Translations under genes and position numbers: made by a program
In this document: piece by piece, positions 27,888 to 35,464 of the stretch
How positions within the stretch are numbered: the stretch's first letter is position 1
How the letters are laid out: every line of letters begins with the position of its first letter
NCBI RefSeq assembly: GCF_024220585.1
Contig: NZ_JAMXKF010000003.1
Coordinates: forward strand, 558,001 to 622,000
Length of the DNA stretch: 64,000 bases
DNA from: Dyadobacter diqingensis
GTDB taxonomy: Bacteria; Bacteroidota; Bacteroidia; Cytophagales; Spirosomataceae
Reading direction: 5' to 3'
Notes under the pieces: model-generated
Seen by the model: only the letters and a program-made list of their open reading frames with translations
Database searches by the model: none
Told to the model about the DNA's origin: nothing

Positions 27888-29363
27888 TTATTTTAAAAAT
27901 ATTTTAGAGTCAGGAAAGTTAACGAATGTGTAATCTTCAACTGAAATATTTATGGTCTTCTTAAATTTGCTTAATGGAATTAACAATTTGTCAGATAAGT
28001 ATTTATCGACAACATGATATCTAATTATGTCGTCGAAATAGTATTCTGACGATGAATCTTTTGTTTTTTCGTTATATATATCATTACCATTTAGTGTAAC
28101 AGAAGATATAGTAACCTCTTGTTCGTTTATGTGATCCTTTGCTTTTGTTTCAATTGCGAAAATATTGATAACAACCCCATCCCTATCAATATCTGGGATG
28201 TAAAATAAGCTTTGCCGATATGGAACTAAAATATCTCTTAAAAATTCTAAGGTTGCTGAAAATTTAGGTAATTCAATTAAATTTAAAATTTCATTGAAAA
28301 ATGTTGAATTAATTTGGTTTTGTCTAAAACTTCCTTCTGAATTAAAGTATAAGTCGTAGCAGATTCCGTTTATGACGTGAATTTGTAAGTGGGCACTTAA
28401 GTTAGAAATTTGCTTTTCTAACTGCCGTACAAAATTAATACAATTAAAAGAGCCCTGATGAGCCGCTCTTAAAATTAATCGCCCGCAAATAAATAATTGG
28501 TTCTTATCTATATTGTTTAAGTTAATGGCGCAAAAAGAGTCAACTGCATTGTTTTGCGAATAAAAGTTACCAGATTTTAAGTCGCTGATTATTTCATCAA
28601 TCGCAGAATCGCCAATAACATACTGGTTGTCCTTGATAACATTTAATGAATAGGGAAGATTTAAACTGTGAACTAATTGCCCATTGTTAAAGCAAAAATT
28701 TCCAATTAAAGAGGTGTGTTCCCAACTTACCTGACTTCCTTTCGAAAAAGTAAACACTGTACCTCGGACTCTTTTAAATAACTCTTCTATTTTTAGGTGA
28801 GGTTCAAGTATATGTTCAAGTAGTGCACTTGTATATAAGCCATTTGCACCTTGGCCATCTTTTGCTCGCTGCCCTGGAGATGTAGAGAATGCTATTAGGG
28901 TTCCTCTCGGAGCAAAAACTGGCGCCAAAACGTTCTGGGAAATACCCCTTGATCGGGACGCTTTGAAAGGGTCATCGCGACATGCATCTAAAATTATTAT
29001 GTTGACTTTCGTCCCTGACCTATCCATTACAGAAATAACTTCGTTTAAAGATAGAGAAGTATAAATGGCTCTACCTTCACTTGCGAAATCTGTTTGAACC
29101 GATGTCAAATAATTTGTATCATTAATTTGAATTGCATGCCCTGCAAAATAAAAAATTGCTATGTCATAATTTTTTATTTCTTCTCTAAATTTTACAAATG
29201 CTTCATTTTGAGATATGTATCCTGCGTTTGTTTCTAGTATCAAATCATATCCCAATCGTTGAAAAATTAAGGAAATACTGTTAGCATCATTTACTGCATT
29301 GTTTAAACTGTGATCTGGATAGTCATCATTTCCTATAACTAACGCTATTGTCTTATTATACAT
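27888..29363 (-). CDS. Caspase-like (C14) protease with unknown C-terminal region
   Basis: 491 aa. Residues 1-235 are a caspase/metacaspase domain: first strand KTIALVIGNDDYP, catalytic His76 in FYFAGHAIQ and catalytic Cys128 in IILDACRDDPF. The length and order are normal for the family. Residues about 255-385 look alpha-helical, and 395-491 look beta-rich, with no family I recognise. Bacterial caspases often act as effectors that cleave cellular proteins after an infection signal. Here no sensor is fused that I can name, so the C-terminal part may sense or bind a partner. It is divergent from the restriction-modification genes, sharing a 165-base upstream gap. Confidence 0.88.
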   Translation of the reverse strand: MYNKTIALVIGNDDYPDHSLNNAVNDANSISLIFQRLGYDLILETNAGYISQNEAFVKFREEIKNYDIAIFYFAGHAIQINDTNYLTSVQTDFASEGRAIYTSLSLNEVISVMDRSGTKVNIIILDACRDDPFKASRSRGISQNVLAPVFAPRGTLIAFSTSPGQRAKDGQGANGLYTSALLEHILEPHLKIEELFKRVRGTVFTFSKGSQVSWEHTSLIGNFCFNNGQLVHSLNLPYSLNVIKDNQYVIGDSAIDEIISDLKSGNFYSQNNAVDSFCAINLNNIDKNQLFICGRLILRAAHQGSFNCINFVRQLEKQISNLSAHLQIHVINGICYDLYFNSEGSFRQNQINSTFFNEILNLIELPKFSATLEFLRDILVPYRQSLFYIPDIDRDGVVINIFAIETKAKDHINEQEVTISSVTLNGNDIYNEKTKDSSSEYYFDDIIRYHVVDKYLSDKLLIPLSKFKKTINISVEDYTFVNFPDSKIFLK

Positions 29364-29528
29364 CTATGCGAGATTTAATACTTATTTTGGTCGCTACAAT
29401 GTGAGAATTACACATTTATAAATTCAACTATTTCTGGACGGATTTTAATCCGGGAAAATAGGTAATTTTGATTAGTTTGCAAGTATTCGCAATAAAAGGA
29501 AAATTGTGGTTAAAATAAAGTATAAAGA

Positions 29529-31133
29529 ATGAGTGAGCATACCGAAACAAGATTACCCTTACTATCTCTATTAAACAATTTGGGTTGGGACAGAAATCAA
29601 ATTCAATTTGAGCCAGAATGGAAGGTGCCTAAGTTTCCTAGCGAAGCGAGCAAAAGGGAAGCGGGGCAGAACTTTCAAGGTTTTCCTGTAGATATTGCAA
29701 TATTTGACAACGCCTCCAACTTGGGTAATTATGAACATATTCAGATTATCATCGAAACTAAGGCCCCTAATGTTCAGGAAGGTGTAAATCAACTTAAAAT
29801 TTATATGGGCTTGGAGCCCCACGTATTGTTGGGTATTTGGAGTAATGGAAGTAATATTTGCCTAGTATATAAAACACCTGAAGGGGGATATTCTGTTGTT
29901 AACAATGGCACTTTACCTCGTCCCGGAGAATCTCTATTGAGATCAGGACTCTCCAAGATGAAATGGAGAGACTTAGTTGATCCTTTAACTTCCGATTTGA
30001 AAAAAACCTTTACTAGGCTTTTGAATGTCATTGTTTCGCAGGACAGCAGAAGTACAAGGAGAGATGATCAATTAAATAACCTTTGTAATGTAATTCTTGC
30101 TAAATTAGAAGGAGATAAGATAGCAAAATTCAATCCTGAAGCATCTGTTCCGTTTCAGGTCTGGGACACTGAACACGAAACAGCATCTAAAATAAGGCAG
30201 CTTTTTCAAGGCATGAGGATTGCTCATAGTGACATATTTTTAACTGACTCAGATAATGATATAAACTTTGACGACCATACAATAAGTCTTGCCGCATATG
30301 AATTAGCAAAATTCAAACTTAGAGAAGCGTCTCTAAATGCCGTATCGGAGGCTTTTCAAGTATTTCGAACTGCGAGTCTTAAATCTGCAGAAGGACAGTA
30401 TTATACACCCTACCCAGTAATAAGAAGCGTTGTAAAATTAATGCAGATACATCCTAGCGATAAAGTTCTCGATCCTGCGTGTGGTACAGGTGGATTTTTG
30501 CTTGAAAGTTATCGGCAATTAAGAGAATCTTTTCCAGCAATGGATGATGGAGATGCAAAAGGTTGGGCGCAAAGACATTTATTTGGTGTTGATAAAGATC
30601 GCATAAACGTAAAGTTGACAAAAGCAATTATGTTAACCATTGGAGATGGTTCTACTCATACATTTTTGGGAGATTCTTTACGAAAACATCTATGGAGTAC
30701 AACTTTTCAGGACTTGCAATCAAGTCTTATCCCGATGTCATTCACATGTATTGTAACAAACCCGCCCTTTGGCCAGAATCTTAGAATGAGCAATGTAGAT
30801 GCAAAGGCTGCTGGGCTTCTCATTGCAAGAAAAAACATCAAGGATTCAAATGGGAACTATACATTTCACAGCACAAAGTTCGAGGATAGAGAGCTTGGTA
30901 TTTTATTCATGGAGCGGTGTCATGAATTGCTTACTTATGGAGGTAGGCTAGGAATTATTTTACCAGAAACTTATATGTTTTCACCATCATACGCTTGGTT
31001 AAGGCAATGGATAAATGAAAGATTTATTTTCAGAGCGATTGTAAATATACCAATGGAAGCTTTTCAAGGGTTCTGTAGAGCAAAGACTAATTTTTATATT
31101 TTGGAAAAAAAACCTTTTGAAAATGTCGCATAA
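29529..31133 (+). CDS. Fused nuclease and N6-adenine DNA methyltransferase (HsdR N-terminal-like plus HsdM-like)
   Basis: 534 aa. Residues about 1-125 resemble the type I restriction-subunit N-terminal domain: ETRLPLLSLLNNLGW, then VDIAIFD with D55 and IIIETKAPN with E76 and K78. That gives a D...ExK nuclease core. Residues 240-534 are an N6-adenine methyltransferase: QYYTPYPVIRS (290-300), motif I DPACGTGGF (315-323) and motif IV NPPF (411-414). A single chain that can cut and methylate, followed by a separate specificity gene, resembles BcgI-type (type IIB/IIG) systems. The frame ends just after an A8 run at 31105-31112; the C-terminal methylase tail appears to continue in the next frame. 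Confidence 0.85.
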   Translation: MSEHTETRLPLLSLLNNLGWDRNQIQFEPEWKVPKFPSEASKREAGQNFQGFPVDIAIFDNASNLGNYEHIQIIIETKAPNVQEGVNQLKIYMGLEPHVLLGIWSNGSNICLVYKTPEGGYSVVNNGTLPRPGESLLRSGLSKMKWRDLVDPLTSDLKKTFTRLLNVIVSQDSRSTRRDDQLNNLCNVILAKLEGDKIAKFNPEASVPFQVWDTEHETASKIRQLFQGMRIAHSDIFLTDSDNDINFDDHTISLAAYELAKFKLREASLNAVSEAFQVFRTASLKSAEGQYYTPYPVIRSVVKLMQIHPSDKVLDPACGTGGFLLESYRQLRESFPAMDDGDAKGWAQRHLFGVDKDRINVKLTKAIMLTIGDGSTHTFLGDSLRKHLWSTTFQDLQSSLIPMSFTCIVTNPPFGQNLRMSNVDAKAAGLLIARKNIKDSNGNYTFHSTKFEDRELGILFMERCHELLTYGGRLGIILPETYMFSPSYAWLRQWINERFIFRAIVNIPMEAFQGFCRAKTNFYILEKKPFENVA

Positions 31134-32043
31134 GCCTGATTGGTTTCGAGATAATGAAATATTAATTATTAATGCCAATACTTGTGGAATTAATAAAGAT
31201 GGCCACGAACAATACATTGTAAATCCTGAAACTGGAATAAGGTCTAATAGTGATATTAATGACAGTTTGGCGGAGGCTTGTGATATGATCAGAATTGGAA
31301 TGTTTAATAGGAGTGATATTGGATATTTTCCAGAGTCCGATGCGCTTGAAAAAGATATTTATGTTCCTAAGTACCATGATAAAGGTCTAAATGAGGAGAT
31401 ACAACACTTAATTTCTGATCGAAATATCTTTGAGTTGAAAACATTAGGCGAGCTGAAAGCTTCTGGTATCATTACTGTTTCAAATGGTCACGGTAGTCCT
31501 AGCTCTGATCAACGAATTGGAGAAATTCCATATATAAAGGTTTCTGATTTGCGAGCAGGTTCGGTGAATATAAATCCAACCAATATGATTCCAAGTTCGC
31601 TAGCAAAGCAGTTTTGGCGGGGGGAAGAGTCTGGATTAAAACCGTATGACTTAATTTCGCCGGAACGAGCATCTAAAAATATAGGAGAATTTTGTGTGTT
31701 AATGCCAGGTCAACAAAAGGTTGTTTTGACTAAGGAAGTTATTGTCATTCGTGCTACTGAATTAGCATCATTCTCTCAGTTTTACTTAATGTGGGCGTTG
31801 TCTTTGTCCGCCGTAAGGAGACAGTGGGAGCGAATAGTATTTATGCAAACAAATAGAGAAGATGTCGGAAATAGATTACTTGAAATAATGATTCCATTTC
31901 CGCTAAGTAACGAAACAGCTGAACGTGTAGCAGAGCCATTTAAGAGATATTATGAGTCTTTGGAGAATGCAAGGGCGGCCTTCATTTCCTCATTGTCAGA
32001 TTCAGAATTTAGTCATCATATTCATTTGGGCGAATCAGTTTAA
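31123..32043 (+). CDS. DNA specificity (HsdS-like) protein carrying the methylase tail
   Basis: 306 aa from the ATG at 31123, overlapping the methylase stop by 11 bases in another frame. The first 85 residues (RDNEILIINANTCGINKDG and onward) look like the C-terminal end of an HsdM-type methylase rather than the start of an S subunit. The rest is one target-recognition domain with GEIPYIKVSDLRAG, followed by a helical spacer (ETAERVAEPFKRYYESLENA). One recognition domain implies a half-site, so dimerisation would be needed for a two-part target. Loss of one A in the nearby A8 run would fuse this frame to the preceding gene. Confidence 0.78.
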   Translation: MSHKPDWFRDNEILIINANTCGINKDGHEQYIVNPETGIRSNSDINDSLAEACDMIRIGMFNRSDIGYFPESDALEKDIYVPKYHDKGLNEEIQHLISDRNIFELKTLGELKASGIITVSNGHGSPSSDQRIGEIPYIKVSDLRAGSVNINPTNMIPSSLAKQFWRGEESGLKPYDLISPERASKNIGEFCVLMPGQQKVVLTKEVIVIRATELASFSQFYLMWALSLSAVRRQWERIVFMQTNREDVGNRLLEIMIPFPLSNETAERVAEPFKRYYESLENARAAFISSLSDSEFSHHIHLGESV

Positions 32044-32357
32044 CATTGTGAATAAAATTTGACAATTCCAAAGTTGCAAACTACTCGATTGAAACCTTGG
32101 AGTTGTCTAGTTTTATTCATTCTGGCTTGTTGTTCAAAATCAATATATCATTTATTGGTATAATGTGTCCGTGTTAATAATGTGTACCTTGCATCTGAAC
32201 TACAATCTTTTCAGAAATTAAAACTTTTACTTAAATGCTCTACCGAACCATAGGTAATGAAATCTGACTAATTTTTATTTTAATTAATCAGATTCAATTA
32301 CAATTAATTAAATCTGATTAATTTGGATCAAGAAGAGTTAATATTCGATTCCGCATT
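32044..32357. other. Convergent intergenic region
   Basis: No gene seen. It separates the plus-strand restriction-modification genes from the minus-strand TPR gene, and its right half contains the triple inverted/direct repeat annotated separately, which may terminate transcription from both sides. Confidence 0.5.
32261..32323. repeat. Three copies of a 13-base motif, one inverted
   Basis: AATCTGACTAATT at 32261-32273, its inverted match AATTAATCAGATT at 32282-32294 (one mismatch between arms), and AATCTGATTAATT at 32311-32323. The first two can form a hairpin. Such spacing suits a bidirectional terminator or a binding site for a dimeric protein. Confidence 0.65.
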
Positions 32358-32711
32358 TTAGAAATTACTCCGACCTCTACCAATTTCAAATTGAGTTTTT
32401 TCTAAGTTTCTATATGCTCTTATGTTGCCAAAGGGTTTAAGTTCAACAGATTTTTGAAAATCTTTCAAAGCTTCTTTTAAATCACCTAACTGATATTTGG
32501 CTTCTCCTCGATTATTCCACAATTGATAATATGTAGGGTATTTCTCAATATATTGAGTCCATATGACAATAGCCTCAATATATTTTCCCTGAGTATGATA
32601 TTCATTAGCTATTGCGAAATCTCGTTCAAGATCCTTGGTGGAGTTATCAAGATGGTTATAATAAAGATATATAATTATGCCTAGAACTAGCAGTAAAATG
32701 AACCAAATCAT
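32358..32711 (-). CDS. Membrane-anchored TPR protein
   Basis: 117 aa. An N-terminal membrane helix (IWFILLLVLGIIIYLYY, 2-18) is followed by two to three tetratricopeptide repeats: ANEYHTQGKYIEAIVIWTQY and NRGEAKYQLGDLKEALKDFQ. TPRs bind protein partners, here probably on the cytoplasmic side of the inner membrane. It lies 5 bases after the 207-aa gene, so the two are probably one transcript and may act together. No catalytic residues are present. Confidence 0.75.
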   Translation of the reverse strand: MIWFILLLVLGIIIYLYYNHLDNSTKDLERDFAIANEYHTQGKYIEAIVIWTQYIEKYPTYYQLWNNRGEAKYQLGDLKEALKDFQKSVELKPFGNIRAYRNLEKTQFEIGRGRSNF

Positions 32712-32716
32712 AATAT

Positions 32717-33340
32717 TTAGATAAGTAAAATGGGTATAAAAAATTCAAAAATATTATCCCTTATATATTCTAATTTTAAATTTATTATATTCATTAATTC
32801 AGTATCCACTTTTTCACTGTAATCGCTCACAGAGTCTAAGTGGCCTAAATGTATAAGTGGTTCATAAAAAAGCATATATGTCGCTTTGAAAGGAGTAATT
32901 CTCCGTGGTCCATAAAAATCATCTAAAAGTTTCGTGTAAAAGCTATGACGATCTGAAATAAATTTATCAGGGTTATCAACTCCAATCTTTATACGCTCCT
33001 CCCTTTTCAACTTTGCCATGTCTTGCCTTGAGCTGAGACGATCATTGCCTCCTACACTGAGCCAAAAGTTTTTGCGGACTGTAGAAATTTGAAAAGTTGG
33101 AAATTTTAAGAAATGCTGGATAATGTTTTCAGAGTCCTCAATATCAGAATCAATTTTACGAAATTCTCTTAGGACGATCATCGAACTGAGGACTCGAATC
33201 TCATCAGCAGAATATGGTATCTTATTGTCCTCAAAATTCATTAATTCTGAAATTTGTTCTGTAAGGAGCCAAAGACGATATGCTTTTTGAATTGTACGAC
33301 TTCCGTCAGTTTCTGGAGAAGTTGGGAATAAACTATTCAT
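32717..33340 (-). CDS. Unknown 207-aa cargo protein
   Basis: 207 aa, predicted mostly helical, ending in a strongly hydrophobic tail (IFEFFIPILLI) that might touch the membrane. No domain is recognised. Charged segments such as KLKREERIKIG are central. It is cotranscribed with the small membrane TPR protein and starts just beyond the nested hairpin region. The pairing of a soluble helical protein with a small membrane partner could be a toxin-antitoxin or signalling pair, but nothing in the sequence proves this. Confidence 0.6.
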   Translation of the reverse strand: MNSLFPTSPETDGSRTIQKAYRLWLLTEQISELMNFEDNKIPYSADEIRVLSSMIVLREFRKIDSDIEDSENIIQHFLKFPTFQISTVRKNFWLSVGGNDRLSSRQDMAKLKREERIKIGVDNPDKFISDRHSFYTKLLDDFYGPRRITPFKATYMLFYEPLIHLGHLDSVSDYSEKVDTELMNIINLKLEYIRDNIFEFFIPILLI

Positions 33341-33379
33341 AAATAAATAAAAAAACGTGGAACGTTACATTTACTTAGT

Positions 33380-33490
33380 CCAACGCGGCTCTGGTAAGCC
33401 TACACGACAAAAGCAAAGCAACGCCCACGTAAATCGTAGGCGTTTAACTAGTGCTCCCTGTCGTGTTTAAAATTTACCAGATTTCGTTGA
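33380..33490. other. Nested inverted repeats: structured RNA or replication origin candidate
   Basis: Four nested pairings surround one centre: AACG/CGTT near 33382 and 33485, CTGGTAA (33391-33397) with TTACCAG (33474-33480), ACACGACA (33402-33409) with TGTCGTGT (33459-33466), and AACGCC (33420-33425) with GGCGTT (33439-33444). An inner ACG/CGT pair closes a small loop. The region is GC-richer than the surrounding element. It lies between the polymerase-like gene and the 207-aa gene. It could be an origin, a non-coding RNA or a regulatory leader. Confidence 0.6.
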
Positions 33491-33579
33491 ACAGGATTTT
33501 TAGCTAAAAGCGAATATTTAAAGCAAGATTATGTCATTTGTGATTTCTGTTTATGAACGCAAGAATATTCATCTTTGTC

Positions 33580-35022
33580 CTAATTTGCAAATAAATTGTT
33601 TGGTGTCCAGCCCTCAGTTTTAAAATGTGGATTATAGCCAGTTTTAGTACTTATTTCTTCAAACATTATATCTGTTACATGAGCTACATGTTTTTCCGTA
33701 GTCGCGATAGAATCATGAATTGTAAATAACGGAATATCTGGTCTTTGATCGTTTATTCTTCTTGTAATGCATTCTAGAAATAAGTAGGATTCCATTTTTT
33801 GTAAGACCTTTGCGAGGTTATTAGTTTCTTCTGCTTTCCATGCATCTAGTACAGACGAAATAAATGGAAAAACTGCTCTAAATATTCTTTTATTATTCAC
33901 TAAAAACGGATTGGTGTCGATGTTAGACGAAAATAGTACCGAAAAGATAATCTCCTTCACCTCCCCACGGGAGACTCTTTTTCTTTCAATTTTAGAAAAC
34001 ATGTTAATACAATGCTCATAAAATTGATTATGCTTGACCAATTGCTTATAAGTTTCAATTTCTTCTATTATCCAATTTTCTTCAAAAGTCCCGCACATAA
34101 TAGATTTAATAGGGGCGCACAGGACGGGAGGGGAGATTAAGATAGATAAATTATAATTAATTTTTTTTAAACTAAACCAGTCATTTTCAGAATTGTAAAA
34201 CTGAGGGTTCAATAGATTTAATATTAAAAATGGTTGAGAACCACTTAAATCAATACTGGTAAGTTTCTCACCTTTAAACGTAATGAAATTTCTCAACTCA
34301 CTTTTTAAATTACTTAAATTCGTATGAAGCCTATTAGAATAATGATCAACCTTGAAATAGTAATTTTCTTTTGAAAATCTTGCTACCGAACATTGATAGA
34401 TGTTATGCTTCATAGTTGTGACATCCTTATTTCTTAAAACTCTCACCTCGATTAAAAACTTAATTTTTAAATATTTCAAAGCGGAGGCTTTATCGAAATC
34501 TAAATTATCAAACCAAGAAATAAGATATGGATAGATTTTTTTTGCTTCTTCCAGATCCCGATGATATTTTTCAGAATTATCTAATTTAACATCGGTGATA
34601 CGTTTTGTCGTAGCGATCTGGCGATATCTTCTCGTAAATCTATATCCTTTCGAAAATTTCCCAACGGAATAGTGGTTATCAGTTTCTAATACTCCACTTT
34701 CGATCAAATAATTTAAATACAATTGGTAATTATGAATTTTGGCTTTCAATACTTGGGAGGATAATTTTACAAAAGGAATTTGCCTATTAACTCTGATCTG
34801 ATCAAGCAAACTTTTATCCCTTAAGGGTATTTCCATTAAAAGATTTAGAATGTACAGGAGGCGATCTTTTGATGGTTTAAATTGCCTGGGCTTGTGAACT
34901 CTAAGGTGATAATCAATATTAAAGTTACATGGTACATAAACTTCTTGAAAATATTTTATCTCTTCAACTTTTTTATCGTAAGAGGAATCAAGCTTCAACT
35001 CTTCGGTGATCATAGACTTCAT
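33580..35022 (-). CDS. Polymerase-like protein with family-A/T7-type motifs A, B and C; probable replication protein of the element
   Basis: 480 aa, soluble. Residues 228-247 read YSNRLHTNLSNLKSELRNF, like the GR(I/L)-T...NL...LR segment that precedes motif A in family-A polymerases. Motif A is LTSIDLSGSQPFLI, with D258 the probable metal ligand. Motif B is RGEVKEIIFSVLFSS (352-366), with R352, K356 and F360 spaced as in R-x3-K-x3-F. Motif C is LFTIHDSIATT, with H436 and D437. The first 180 residues include a helix-turn-helix-like part (VKLSSQVLKAKIHNYQLYL). No exonuclease domain and no reverse-transcriptase YxDD are seen. Position after the helix-turn-helix gene is where replication proteins sit in related elements. 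The assignment rests on motifs only. Confidence 0.6.
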   Translation of the reverse strand: MKSMITEELKLDSSYDKKVEEIKYFQEVYVPCNFNIDYHLRVHKPRQFKPSKDRLLYILNLLMEIPLRDKSLLDQIRVNRQIPFVKLSSQVLKAKIHNYQLYLNYLIESGVLETDNHYSVGKFSKGYRFTRRYRQIATTKRITDVKLDNSEKYHRDLEEAKKIYPYLISWFDNLDFDKASALKYLKIKFLIEVRVLRNKDVTTMKHNIYQCSVARFSKENYYFKVDHYSNRLHTNLSNLKSELRNFITFKGEKLTSIDLSGSQPFLILNLLNPQFYNSENDWFSLKKINYNLSILISPPVLCAPIKSIMCGTFEENWIIEEIETYKQLVKHNQFYEHCINMFSKIERKRVSRGEVKEIIFSVLFSSNIDTNPFLVNNKRIFRAVFPFISSVLDAWKAEETNNLAKVLQKMESYLFLECITRRINDQRPDIPLFTIHDSIATTEKHVAHVTDIMFEEISTKTGYNPHFKTEGWTPNNLFAN

Positions 35023-35030
35023 GTTTATGA

Positions 35031-35357
35031 TTATTTAAGTTTAGCTCTACGTTGTTCACTTTCTTCACGGATTTCTTGATAGGTCTTACGTTTGCTACCT
35101 TCAATTATATTCACTAGGTCAGACTTTTTAAAAAGGAGCTTTTTTCCTCTCTTAAAATGTGGAACTTCTCGTTTTGAAACCTTGGCATATAGCGTTGGTT
35201 TTGCAATACACAATAAATCTGCTGCTTCTTCAACTGTTAGGTAGGTAGTGGAATCGTTGGTAATAGTTGGTAGATTTTCAATAATTTGTTTTAGTAAGTC
35301 CTTCATTCCTGACATCGAAGTGTCAATAGATTCGATAAAATTTTGTGGTACTTGCAT
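35031..35357 (-). CDS. Helix-turn-helix protein of the excisionase/HTH_17 type
   Basis: 108 aa. Residues about 38-90 form the MerR-like winged helix: YLTVEEAADLLCIAKPTLYA, then VPHFKRGKKLLFKKSDLV. The last 18 residues are a charged tail. Such proteins act as excisionases (directing the recombinase to excision) or as activators of element replication genes. It starts 8 bases before the polymerase-like gene on the same strand, so the two are probably translated from one mRNA. Confidence 0.9.
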   Translation of the reverse strand: MQVPQNFIESIDTSMSGMKDLLKQIIENLPTITNDSTTYLTVEEAADLLCIAKPTLYAKVSKREVPHFKRGKKLLFKKSDLVNIIEGSKRKTYQEIREESEQRRAKLK

Positions 35358-35464
35358 AAGCGTTTTGATTTGTAATTGTTTAACTTATGCAAAAGAACCT
35401 CTCTTAAATTTGAATAAAAATGTGATCACAATAATCTCTTTTATCACATCTTTGATCACATTAC

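Noticed and set aside
31105..31133. Programmed -1 frameshift
   Set aside because: A -1 shift in the A8 tract leads to a stop within three codons; the downstream frame is reached only by +1 or by loss of one A.
33580..35022. Reverse transcriptase or retron-type enzyme, prompted by the adjacent structured region
   Set aside because: No YxDD motif is present, and the motif order and HD motif fit family-A or T7-type polymerases better.
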